Assembly: GCA_001414485.1 (NCBI GenBank)
Contig: LLEY01000142.1
Location: forward strand, 243,799 to 307,798
DNA length: 64,000 nt
Direction of reading: 5' to 3'
From: Calycina herbarum
Lineage: Eukaryota > Ascomycota > Leotiomycetes > Helotiales > Pezizellaceae
The translations under genes were made by a program, and so were the position numbers. Under the pieces are notes generated by a model. The model saw only the letters and a program-made list of their open reading frames with translations. It made no database searches and was not told the DNA's origin. Shown one piece after another: positions 21,977-33,032 of the stretch. Each line of letters opens with the position of its first letter. Positions within the stretch are counted from its first letter, which is position 1.

Positions 21977-22876
21977 ATGCTGGATGCAAAATCAGAAGCT
22001 AACTTGGACAGCAAGATGGCTCACTTCGAGTCTCTGATCGCTCTCAAACATACAACACAGCCAGAAATTCTCATCGAGTCAGAGGTAGTGACCAATGTCG
22101 TACCACTAGGGATACAAATGGCTGGGGAAGACTTCTGGACGAACAAGATCAAGGCATCTTTACGTGGGGAAACTGGTGAAGGAGTACCAAGAATCCCAAC
22201 ATGGCAAGATTGGCTCTGTTACCGAGGAGAAATAAGTGACGGACCCAGAATATCACAAGAGATGTACGAGGAGGTCAGAGATTGCTTGTTGAAGCTTCGT
22301 CTCGACCACGAGTACGTCACCAAGTATATCATGGCTTTGGAGAAAACGTTCGGCAACAATCAGGAAATTGATTTGGATCAGATTATAACAGTCTACTTTC
22401 CTCGAAACAAGACCAGAGTTTTCACCATTGTTGCAGATAACCTTTTCGAATTTATACCAGGCAACTACCTCAACCAACAACACGATATCGACTCTCTAGC
22501 TGGTTCTCCATACCACAGTATCGCGATATCAAAGAGAAATAACACAAGCGATCAGGAATCACCAGTAGCGAAGAGAAAAAAGGTACTACCAGTGGACGTG
22601 GATGAGAGCGGTGTTGTCAGTGAGGAGGTTGCTTTTGCCGAGCAGGGACCGAAAATATTGAATAGTCGAACGCAAGTCCAAGGGGAAGATGCAGAGGTAA
22701 ACCTGGATGAGGTGAGAAAGATGAACCCAATATACTGGAAGCACTCTATTTGGTTGAAGTATGTTAAGTTCAAGGAGACAGTCAAGGAGAAAGGATGGAA
22801 TCAACTGCAAACAGTGAAAGCATTCCAAGACTACAACCTAGAGGCGAGAATGGAACCGGATGAGCTAGTGGATTAG
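21977..22876 (+). CDS. Orphan protein, 299 aa
   Basis: A single uninterrupted frame starts at ATG 21977 and encodes 299 aa. I do not recognise the family. The N-terminal two thirds looks helical, with the stretch WQDWLCYRGEISDGPRISQE and then YEEVRDCLLKLRLDHEYVTK. A basic KRKK at about residue 199 could be a nuclear localisation signal. The C-terminal part (MNPIYWKHSIWLKYVKFKE) is rich in aromatic residues and Lys. No signal peptide or membrane segment is visible. Composition and length argue for a real gene, but its surroundings look decayed and it may be lineage-specific. Confidence 0.45.
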   Translation: MLDAKSEANLDSKMAHFESLIALKHTTQPEILIESEVVTNVVPLGIQMAGEDFWTNKIKASLRGETGEGVPRIPTWQDWLCYRGEISDGPRISQEMYEEVRDCLLKLRLDHEYVTKYIMALEKTFGNNQEIDLDQIITVYFPRNKTRVFTIVADNLFEFIPGNYLNQQHDIDSLAGSPYHSIAISKRNNTSDQESPVAKRKKVLPVDVDESGVVSEEVAFAEQGPKILNSRTQVQGEDAEVNLDEVRKMNPIYWKHSIWLKYVKFKETVKEKGWNQLQTVKAFQDYNLEARMEPDELVD

Positions 22877-23314
22877 ACTAATTTCAAACCATTTTTCTCA
22901 ATACATTCAACATCCTGAAATTGTAGAATTTGTCCTTACTACCTATTTCCCTTGAAAGTAATTTTCTAGGAATCATCCAGGAGCTTCTGGAGATCCCTTT
23001 GCTTGAGGCTTGCTACACTCGACTGTCGCTCTTCAACTACATAACAAGTCATAACAAAAGTGATATAGGAGCAACAACTGAGGCAAAATAACGACGTGAT
23101 TTACAGTACAGCCAGCAAACATATCAAACGTTGCTCGACGAAATACACAACCTTAAACCAGACATAGAGTCGAACTCTAATTTCGATATCTAAGGAACTT
23201 AATCGTCAACCAGGTTAAACAAAACCTCAATTTCCTTTGATAAATCAGGAGAACGGTGAACCCACACAATAATCCTCCATAACTTAGCGAGAAGTTTCGA
23301 TGTAAAGTTTACAG

Positions 23315-23542
23315 GTTTCTCGACTCACGTCAATCAAGACGAAACTCATCCAAGCATGCGAGAACTACTACCAACTTGTCGTCGAGGCGGCCAAAAATTG
23401 CGATCTCATTGTTTTGCAAATGCGTAGAGGACAAAAATCCTACGAGTTGCCTTTACAAGAAATTGGGCTTTTCTGTGACTTGAAAGATACTGAACAGTTG
23501 AAGAAGTTTTCGGGAGTAAAAGGAGATTCGGTGGTAAAATGA
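23315..23542 (+). pseudogene. Possible terminal exon of an unrecognised gene
   Basis: After a good acceptor (TTTACAG ending at 23314) the frame runs 75 codons to a TGA. It reads SIKTKLIQACENYYQLVVEA, then KNCDLIVLQMRRGQKSYELP and IGLFCDLKDTEQLKKFSG. Composition is protein-like and helical. No convincing upstream exon with an ATG joins it; the nearest candidate (about 23104-23190) ends in a stop. It may be a decayed relative of the neighbouring orphan gene or an unmodelled short gene. I do not recognise it. Confidence 0.3.
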
Positions 23543-24194
23543 GTACTTAACAGAATGGTATTTCTTCCGTTGATTTAATTGACGTTAAAGATATGACAGG
23601 CAGGAAGGGCCATTTTTCAACGATCCTGTTTGAATTATAATCCCATATCCAGTCCCCACAGCAAAAATATGTCACCAACCAGGCATTGCCAGTTAAAGTT
23701 CTGAGGCAGATACTTAGATCTTTGATTTTGAACTTAATACTTATATCTAAAAGGACTAGAATATTATGCTAAAATTAAAGCATACAAATCGAGGTTAAAC
23801 ATAATAATATAATCCCAATTCCATCATCGCGCAAAGATCTGTACTTGCATAACACAGCCTCCACTTTCAGAAAACTCCCTCGACCTAATCTCCCGCCATT
23901 CCTCAATCTTCATTTCACAAGAATAGACATATACTCCATACGTACCCCTTAGAACCAAGAGAGCCCCTCAGATAGTAGTTTGCAAAACTACATGAAAAGT
24001 CAAGGTCCACAAAGTGACAAAGTCCATGCCCCTCTTTTGTAGAAAATTAATTTCCTCTCAAAAAGTAATGCTGAACAGAAAGGGGAAAAAACGTCAGATC
24101 ACGAAAATTAAAACGCCATTGAGCAAATACATGCTCAATCGACACATTCAGCGGCGCTATGTCGTAGTGTCTGAAAACGTAGAGAATACGGAAC

Positions 24195-24195
<1 letters not shown>

Positions 24196-24230
<35 letters not shown>
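24196..24230. repeat. (TC)n(AC)n microsatellite
   Basis: About 11 TC repeats run directly into seven CA repeats. This is a compound dinucleotide microsatellite in non-coding sequence. Confidence 0.9.
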
Positions 24231-25573
24231 ACCCAAGCAACAAGCCCAACTCCCCCAAACTCGAAGCCAAAACTACTTTCGGCAGTAAAAGAATCAATCT
24301 CACTCCCTCCCCATCAAACCACGCATCAAAAAAGCTACACTTTCCCCCCACAGTAACTCTCACACCCGCAAGAGCAGTCAAAAAAATCCCAACAACTAGC
24401 CATCATCCACCCGCCCCTACATTCGGTCAGTTGAATCTTTTTTCTCAGCGCGAGGTGGACATGAACCCCTCACGCATGTGTTGATATAGCAAGAGAAACC
24501 ATCAACAGGACACCCAAGATCCTGTAACAGCAGGTAGGCAGCCTTTACCTCTACCTTTACCAACTTGTAGCCATCACTCTTACTTGATTCTCCCTAGCCG
24601 TCCAGTATTCGCATGCACCTCCTCCCTCCATCTTCAAACCCCCCTGACCTCAAAATTTCAGCTCACACACAACAAAGCACAAAATCAACACAAAGAAATA
24701 GGAATCTGGTATCAATTCTCCCATTTTCTATGTACAAACACACTCTAAAAGAAAGAGAGGGTAATTTCTAAAATCCCCCTTGATTTTATCCAAGAATCCA
24801 AGAGATCAAAAATAGAGAGAGAATTAGTGAGGGAAAATTTGGTATCATCTTACGCACAATATAAACAAAAAAGGAAACACACCCCATCTGTAGGAAAGGA
24901 GGAGACCACCCGTATTTGGTTGGGCCAAGTAAACTTTTGTTATTTTGCTTGCCGGCCTGCTTCATTCAAATTTCGCCCCTTCCTCAACCCCTCCTCAGCC
25001 CTCATACGTCTCCCATTCTCAGTCTATCAACGCATACCTCTACACACCATCGAATATCCACAGATTAGAAAGAGAAAAAAGACAGAATCCAGCAAAGGAA
25101 AATGGAAAAATAAAATAAAATATCACATCCATCCATCCATCTATATCCGCTGAAATCACCCGCTCGCTGACTAAACTGACTGACGGTTTCCTCCCAAATG
25201 CTAATATGACGATCGACATGCTTTGTAGGAGAGAGAGAGAAAATTTGTGGGAGAGGCGTAAAACAGTCGTGAAGGTCGAGTCGAGATGGTGACAAGATCC
25301 CGATCCAAAGATAAACTCGCGGGGAAAAAAAAGGAAAACGCATAAAACTCCCGCTTCCAATGTACAAATGCAATGCCCGCCATAATACAAGCCATCCAAG
25401 GTCCCAGCCGTCCAATATGTCACATTGCTTTGTGGGAGGGAAGATCTTCTGAAAATTGACAAAAAGGGAAAAAGAAAATATGCTTTCTCCAGTCTTCGTG
25501 ATTCAAATCTAGAATCATATGATGCCGGGGTATGATGGAAAAGGTTTGCCAAGAAAGGCAGTCGAAGTGCCGT

Positions 25574-27653
25574 TCATTTCCCCCCGCTGTTGATAACAAC
25601 TCTGGCCCCCTCCTTGCCCAGAATTCCCCGCTCTTGTGGTTTCGGACTGTGACCGCGGCCTCTCTTCCGACTTAGGAAGCCTAACATGCCATTGGGTTTG
25701 GTATCCTCGTTTAACTTTGCATCGAGTGGAAGAGTAGCATCTTTCTTGGCCAACTCAGTCCAACTTCCAGTCTCGCCCAATACAACCTGCATACCTCCTC
25801 CCATAGACTCCTTCCTTGATCCTCCAGGCGGTCGTTGTGTCGTCCTACTGCTATTGTATGAAGGATGGTATGGGGAAATTGGGGGTTTCGAGTTGGAGTG
25901 CTGCCGTGTATTGACCGCTTTCGGCGATTTTCCATTTGGTAGAGGAGGGGGATCCATTGGAGGTGAGCCCGAAGTCGAGGATGGCTGAGACTTTGAGTTC
26001 TTTCTACGCAGTTTTGAGGAGACTGGCCGGGTACCAGTGTTTGATGCACTTCCTTTGCTACTACCTCCAGCAACGCTATCTGCCACACTTCCTTCCGATG
26101 GTGCTCCTGTCTTTGGCGATTGTGCAGATTCGACGGGGCTATCGTTAGTCGCGGGAAATGGTTCTTGACCTTCTGCGTATCTATTGACTAGTTAGCAAAG
26201 AACCATAGTATCGGAAATTTGATACATACTTTTCAAAAGCTGCTTGCGTGTAATCAAACGCAGTGAACTGAGCCTCAATCAGCCTGTAAAGCTCATCTTC
26301 CCTAATCTCCTTGTCTGTCGCATCCTCTCTAAGTTGCTCTCTTGGCTTTTGACGGCGTGCTCGTGCTTCGAGGGGTGCTTCCTCAAGCAACAATTCCTCT
26401 AGATCGTATGTAGCATCAAAATTCGTCTTCTCTCCCGATGGTATGAAGACCGGTTCAACCTCCTTCCTCTCAAGCGCCTCAAAGTCTATATCTCTAAAGA
26501 AAGGATTATCTGCGAAGCTGTCGAAGCTCATCGATCCAATTCGCTGAGCCGGATCTATTTCAAGTGCCGAACTAATAGCATGTAAACATACCATGGATAC
26601 TGGAGGGTTGGTAACGGGAAAGTTTGGTTGGGCTTTGGAGATTTGCGCAGCTAGGGTGGAATGAGTGCTTCCGTCGAATGGTCGCTACAAAATTAGTTAC
26701 TGGTATAGTCATGGTAATCAAGCCTACATACCTTGTTGTAAATGCATTCATAAAACAAGACACCCAAAGACCACCAATCAGCACCAGGTCCATAGCCATG
26801 TCCTGAATATACTTCTGGTGCAAGGTATGCGAGAGTTCCGGATTTGCTTGTGAGTTGCCGTCCTGGGGTGTAATCAGAGGCAACATTCTGCTTAAAGTCA
26901 GCATATATCCAGTATCCAAGAATTAATATCACTAACAAAATCCGCCAAATGTATGTGTCCCTCGGAATCCAGCAATACGTTATCCGGCTTAACATCTCGA
27001 TGAATGATTCCCTGGTTGTGAATATATCTCAAGGCACAGCCTAATTCCGCAATCCAGAACTTAACCGCCTCCTCTGTAAACGTCTTTCTCGAAATATGGA
27101 ATCGCAGATCGCCTCCGTTCATTAAATCCACCACTAGGTACCTGCAGAGAATGTTAGCACATGTCGCTTTCGGGGCCCCAAGTAATTCTTACATGTACTC
27201 GATGTCTTGAAAACTATAGCGCAAATTGCATATAAACTGGTAGTTCAAGTGCTCAAGCATACGCCGCTCTCGTAGAATATTCCTGACGCTCTCGGAACGT
27301 ACCACTGCAGGTTCATCATGTCAGTAACTTATATGCTGGGGGGATACCGTGCTGACCGACCTTCATCTTTCCGAATGTACTTCAATGCAAACGTCAATCC
27401 CGTATCTTTGCGCTCCACAATTCGAACCTTTCCAAAAGCGCCTTTTCCCACGACACGCAGTAATCGGAAATGGTTTAGGTTTACTATACGTATCAAATGT
27501 TTGTTAGCTGGGGCATCAATAAATCAGCGACAGTACCGCTGTAGCAATGCTACTCTTGGTATGCCAATTGAGGGGCTTCTCCCAATTGCATCCCCCAGGA
27601 CCTGACTTACCCTCATCATCGAAGCACACCTGCTTTCCGTGCGAGTTTCCCAT
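25574..27653 (-). CDS. YANK/STK32-type AGC serine/threonine kinase
   Basis: Seven exons on the minus strand join in phase: 27611-27653, 27361-27483, 27193-27304, 26937-27141, 26732-26887, 26230-26684 and 25574-26180, giving 566 aa. The kinase domain shows the Gly loop GKGAFGKV (about 27-34), FALKYIRK with the ATP-binding Lys, HRDVKPDN (140-147) and LAPEVY. The usual DFG is DFN (160-162), split by an intron between F and N, which is the hallmark of the YANK group. The start MGNSHGK could be N-myristoylated, as proposed for animal YANKs. The C-terminal ~200 residues are low-complexity, Ser/Pro-rich and end in a basic tail. The substrate is unknown. Length of the tail exceeds animal homologues, as usual for fungi. 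Confidence 0.9.
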
Positions 27654-28535
27654 TCTGACCGTCTGTGACCAAGTGGTCTACCGGGCGGATTGTATCTTGA
27701 CGTTCGTGTTTCTGCCCGTAGGCATGTTCGAATGGAAAGTAGTGTTCATGCAGGAGTGGTGTATTCGGGGTATTCGTGTACAGGTGAATTGGCGGATAGT
27801 TGCTCGAGGTTATGATTGCCTTGTGCTGCCTACAGATTCTGGTTTTCCTTCGGCGGACGATCGAAGGCCGAATGGGTAGAAGCGAGGGTGGTCGAGTAGG
27901 TAATGCTGATCCAATCTGGTGGATGGTGATGCGTGGGTGATACTGTACCCAAATTTGGCACTGGGCTTCCTAAAATGCTTCGAGGTGTCGTGGCGTGGTA
28001 CTACGTCGATGGCGACACTGGATGCTGTATTCAGATATTCAGTGGATGGGATCTGCCTTCTAGACCTTTCCGAAACAGCGTGGAATGTTTTAGACGGCTG
28101 CTTCTGTGCTGGCTTGGGCTCGGAATTGGCATAAGCTTCTCTCAGCTGGCTGTGCGAGGTAGAGGAGTTGAGGTACCGTAGGCTGTAGCAAAAGAGGCAA
28201 GGTCGGAAAGCAAATGACCGTGACTGGTTTGATTGACCAGAGATTTGACGAGACGATGAGGCCAGCACGAGGCCAGACAGGACGGGGGGTCAACGGGGAC
28301 AATATCAGGGCATTCACTGCAAGTGCATGTGTTATGTTGTGTTGTGCTGCAAGGCAGGGCAGAGGGTAAGTCAGTGGATGCAGTACGGCCTAGTACAGGG
28401 CAGGGCAGTAGACAGTACCGCCTAACGCTCGTTGGCTATCTTCGCTTTTCCGGAGGGTTTTAGGTGGTTCGTCGCCTCCCGTCGTGGGGGGAGATGGCTG
28501 ACACCCGCGAAACAAGAGGGAAGGTTGGTTGGTGC

Positions 28536-28605
28536 TTAGCTCTTAGCTCTTAGCTCTTAGTTCTTAGCTCTTAGCTCTTAGCTCTTGACTCTTAGCTCTT
28601 AACTC
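28536..28605 (+). repeat. TTAGCTC heptamer array, ten units
   Basis: Ten tandem units of TTAGCTC with variants TTAGTTC, TTGACTC and TTAACTC are present. They are internal in the window and differ from the fungal telomere unit TTAGGG, so I read them as an ordinary minisatellite. Confidence 0.85.
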
Positions 28606-30685
28606 TTGGGGCTTAAGGAGATGTTTTTGTTTATTTGCTACGAAGCGTGACGAAGTACTCCAGAGTGGGTGGCTCTTGTTGAGAGAGTCGCGGTAGGAAA
28701 TATGTCCAAAGTTACAATACTCGTACTCGTAAGGTCGAGTCAGTCAGTCGCCAAGTCGAGAACCCCTCTTCGTCGTCTCAACTCAAGTATTCTTCGGAGT
28801 CGGCCCATCAACCGAACAGCAAAGCCCATCACAACACCACACCTACTGCTGCTAGCCTCCTGTCCCCCACTTCGACTACTGCACTACAAACCTGCAACGT
28901 CAGTTGCAAGCCAGGACAGGCCACTGAACTCAGGTTCAGGCTCAGGCTCAGGCAGATGGCAAAGCGGCAATCGCTGGTTCATCAAGAAGCACCTCAAGGA
29001 AGATGGCACCGGCCGTATATCCCTAAGTGGACACGCATGCTGTCGCTTCGGAGTGTCTCCGTTTTGGGAACGGGTGACTCTGACCCATGACGCCCCTGCT
29101 CGCTGGCCCTCAAGGTGGACACGCTGACACTCAACTGACATGTGGCATCGCAGATGGGAGCGCATGGCAAGCATGTGGTGGTGGTGCGGCTGTTGAATGA
29201 ACTGAACCGAAGGCTTGCCGGGAGAAACAGGACAAAGAAGAAGCAAGACCAGTCGAAAACGCCATGTTGCGGAAAGAAGAGCCTGTCAGCGCAGATATGA
29301 GGTGCAGAATGGAACACCGCACTGCAGACCAGATGCATGAATCCTTCGGAATCGAGCCGTGTTTGTCTTGCGAATCTTTTCTGTCTCTCTGCATTTAGAA
29401 CGAGAATGAACAAGCAAGAGGGTCGATGTCAATGGACGATGGAGAAGAAAAGGGCATCAGAAACACCAGATATCGCTTCTGCACCAGACTCGAGTACGGA
29501 GTAGTTCGCACCGGACATAATCCATCAACGGGAAAGGCCGCTCAAAAGAGCATCTCCACCCGCTTTTGGGAAGCGCGAATGGAGGCATGAATCTGATTAC
29601 GGAGTATGTGGGAAAGGGGGTCTCTGCCTCTGGAAAGCGAGAAAGTTGACGATCTCCTGCTTACCCGCCCAACCACCTGTATCACGAGGTTTCTCTTCGT
29701 GGCACTCTGGTCTATTATCCAACTTTGCCGAGACAACCTAACTGTTCCAGCAATTTGGAGAAGACAAGACAAGTCTACTGGTTGATCACTGATCACTTGA
29801 GAGTTTCTAGTGATTCTCTTCCAAACTTCCAAAGAAAGAGTACAGCCTTAGACGTTTATCCGAATAACTACGCCGCTTTACAAAATAAGGTAAGCCAGTT
29901 GTTTCATCTCCCAGACATTTTCCCGATTTCCCTTTTCAGATCTAAGATACGCCACAAGCCACAGGAGACGTATCGTTTACGATGAATACCCAGTCCAGTC
30001 CTATCAAAATTGCTTGGAAGTATCCATCCATCCATCCCTATGATACAAACCCCAATCCGACACGAAGGATTCCAACGTGGTACTCTGTGAATCCTTCTCG
30101 TAGGTGAGCAAAGAGAGGTACACGTAGTACAAGTATAACACCTCCACTATAACAACCAAAACCATGTTATGCAACTCTCAGTGTCCAGAAGAAGTTAGAC
30201 AACCTCACCCATAACGAAACGCAAAAGAAAAATCCTCCGCTGCCCCCTTTTCCCCGTCCATCTCAATTTGCCACGCCTTGTGTGCCTCCACACCACAAAA
30301 CCACACGTGTCGACCCCCGACGATCTGCAAGGGTCCGGACCAGCTACATACAGACACCCTTTCTAGAAATATCTCCAGCAGAGTCACAGAGTCACAGAAG
30401 GAATACAATATTCTTTTCGTACCTGCATCATTCATTGGACCTCGAGCCTTTCCAACAACAAAATCACCGAGAAGGAATTCCTTCCTTCTTGTTCTAGAAG
30501 ATGCTTGGTCGTCGACTCCGCAACCCATCTCCAGGACGATACCTTGTACTCATATTTGCTGGAGATATCAAAAGGGGGTACGAGTCCTCGCTTCTTTTCC
30601 TTCCAGGCTTAGAGTAAGTAGATTCGTCCGCCGTAAATCGGCGCTGGCATCTCTCCATAGCATGGCGAGCATGGATTAAGATCTC

Positions 30686-30710
30686 ACTGCACTGCACTGC
30701 ACTGCACTGC
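30686..30710 (+). repeat. ACTGC pentamer array, five units
   Basis: Five perfect ACTGC units are followed by the variant ACTAC. This is a short microsatellite with no gene context. Confidence 0.85.
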
Positions 30711-32280
30711 ACTACACTCAAAAGATAAATTAAATCGGGTACTCGTGTATCTCCAAAATCAAAAAGTGGCCAGCTGAGACACATTCACCGACAATTTCTC
30801 TTTCGATACAGTTTTAAGTTTCGAATTTTTGTAGATCTAGACCGCTGTTGGTGGTGGGTGACTCAGGTGAACCCCAGCCTCGGGAAGGGAGAGACTAAAA
30901 TAGGTTTCTCTTCTTTGTTGTACACCACACCGCTCAACGGTTCCTACTTTACCAGCCGTTGGGGAATTGGGAATTCTGTGATGGGTGGGTGAGTCGCTTG
31001 CTATTCATCCGGAACGTGGTTGTCGATCGCAGGTTTCTATATGGAAAATGCGAATTTGCATTACCCAAGTAGATCTCAAGACATTGTTGCAGGTAACTTG
31101 GGAGAATTGAGAAACTGACCTTCTCATTCTTTTAGACCTTCTCAAAATTCTAATAATAATCCCAGACTATTTCGCACCATCGAAAGGAAAGTAGGTGTTC
31201 ACACAGCATTGCTCGCATCGGGGTACTCACAGAGAAATGATCGACGGAATGTTGAAATGAATTTCGAGGCCAATTAGTTGAATGTTTGAGGGGGTTTGAT
31301 TGCGAAAAAGAAGTTAAAATTTACGCACGTACCCCGGCTTCGTACAAAAATACTACTAGTATTTTTTGTGAAAGTGTAAATCATGTTACTTAACCTTCCT
31401 CTTCAAACCTTCCCTACTCAGGGGTACCAATCGCAAGAAAGTCTAAGTCTGAAAGAAAAAGAAAAAAACTTTCCACGCGAACTCCTTCTTCGGGATTCAT
31501 ACAGCCATCTTCGAACCCTTCCATGCAGTACAATCCTTTCCTCCGGACATTTATCAATCCCCTCTCCGCGTCTTCGCCACTTCCACACATGCACTTCTTC
31601 GTCCTTCCAAAAATCCCCGGTGCGCGGCACGAATATGCACAAGAAGCACGAATGAGACGCAGAAAATAGACGGAAAAAATAGATTAGGTTGTGTAGCCAT
31701 ATATATGCTTGTACGTGGCGTGGATGCCTCGTGGGAGGTGAGCATTGGATTGGGTGGGTTGGGACAAGGGGGGTTGTATCGTGTGATGTACGAGGGGAGA
31801 AGCTGGGGAGGAGAAAAATTGTGTGGTGTGGGTGGTATTGTAGTTTACGCCGTGGAGGGACGTCATGTATGTATATGTATCTTCATGGTGGTTTTGGGAA
31901 TTTGGTAAGGTGGACTTGTAGGCTGGTAGATTAAGTGATGATTGTTAAGACGGAATTTTGGCGAGCAGGAGGCGCTTGCTATCTTTGTGAAAGGAGACTT
32001 ACTTGCTTATGCAAAGAACTGGATGTCTGTGTGATATTGGTATGCTCGAGGGGTAAGGCAGAGTAGTTTAGGGGGTTGAAAAATGAGAAATGAGAACTGC
32101 TAAGCGAGCTTGCAACAGATAGACCCTCTATAAATAGAGTCATTCTTCTATTTATCACTGTAACAAAGTTGGAAGCAGCATAGTTGTAATAGTAGTTTAG
32201 TCTAGGATAAAAAGTTATCCACTACGTATCGATTTATAATAAGCTACATTTGTTATATTACTATATAAAAAAAAGACAAA

Positions 32281-32518
32281 CTATTAGTGGGTCACCCACG
32301 GATAGCACTAGAAAAAGGAACTATTTGCAGATTAACTGTGAATAGCAATTGAAAAAAAGTTATTTTTTATATATAGCCAGGAATAGCTAGTGAACAATAA
32401 CCTGTGGGTTACCTAGGAATGCGACTCCAATTATTTATAGGTTACCTACTGATACCCATCTTGTAGAAATATCTTGTAGAAAAAGTCGAGCTATTTGTAG
32501 GTCACCTACTAATAGCCG
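32281..32518. repeat. Cluster of dispersed ~25-bp palindromes
   Basis: An imperfect palindrome with ends CTATT and AATAG and core AGGTCACCT recurs in an AT-rich background. The best copy (32491-32515) pairs over all but one arm position around a central base. Others lie at 32281-32305 (core GGGTCACCC), 32321-32345 (core CAGATTAACTG, weaker), about 32398-32421 (core GGGTTACC) and 32432-32456 (core AGGTTACCT). Spacing is about 35-77 bp. Between copies, TCTTGTAGAAA is also repeated (32459, 32472, 32534). A further hairpin GGATAA...TTATCC lies near 32204. I know of no named element with this sequence. Confidence 0.65.
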
Positions 32519-33032
32519 CAACTTGTATGCATATCTTGTAGAAAAGTCGACCCCAAGTCTCACACTGAATTCAAATTTCAAACACGCATTTGCTCCAACC
32601 TACATCTCAACAGAAACGAAGACAGTAAGAATCATCCGGTCTATCCCTGCCTAATGATAGTTAGTGTACTATTCGGAGAACTCCCTCCTTTCAAAGGCGA
32701 AAGACTGGACCACTGGATGAATGAAGCTGGATCAATCCGTCTTTTTGGGGTCTTCTAAAAATTCCAGCCATAAAAACCGGCAATATAATCAAATTGAGGC
32801 CCACAATCTCGAGGCTGAAGAATGCACGAAGAATGACCCACAATAGACTCAATCACATCAATCATGAATCATCCTCAGATAAATGCCCACTCATCGATCA
32901 AGCCTTAAATATCAAGAGAGAAAACAAACGTCATTTTTCTGTGTACTAATCAACCTCCCCCACATGAAAATCCTTTATACCCACCCCATGCCTACCTCGC
33001 AGGTCCCCATTCTCCCACTCCTCTCCACAAAC

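Larger units (their letters stand above)
22877..25573. other. Gene-poor region with coding remnant and microsatellite
   Basis: The region is AT-rich up to about 24000. A protein-like 75-codon frame at 23315-23542 is listed separately. Another open piece around 23104-23190 (plus) reads YSQQTYQTLLDEIHNLKPDI before a stop. A (TC)n(AC)n microsatellite lies at 24196-24230. From about 24500 to 25573 the sequence is CT/A-rich and is probably the 3' region of the kinase gene on the minus strand. A 156-codon frame at 24014-24484 crosses the microsatellite and is not credible. Confidence 0.4.
27654..33032. other. 5.4-kb gene-poor region with short repeats
   Basis: No gene can be supported between the kinase and PAN2. 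The first ~700 bp is the kinase upstream region. Repeats inside are a heptamer array (28536-28605), an ACTGC array (30686-30710), CATC runs near 30027 and a palindrome cluster (about 32200-32540), listed separately. Several open frames of 80-150 codons exist on both strands (for example 28669-29127 plus), but they start at non-ATG codons or overlap equally open antisense frames and carry no recognisable motif. Confidence 0.45.

Noticed and set aside
24014..24484. 156-codon open frame, plus strand
   Set aside because: It runs through a TC/AC microsatellite and has low-complexity content. Antisense frames are equally open.
28536..28605. Telomere or CRISPR-like array
   Set aside because: The unit is TTAGCTC, not TTAGGG, lies between ordinary genes and has no spacers.
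28669..29127. 152-codon open frame, plus strand
   Set aside because: Non-ATG start, overlapped by antisense frames, no known motif.
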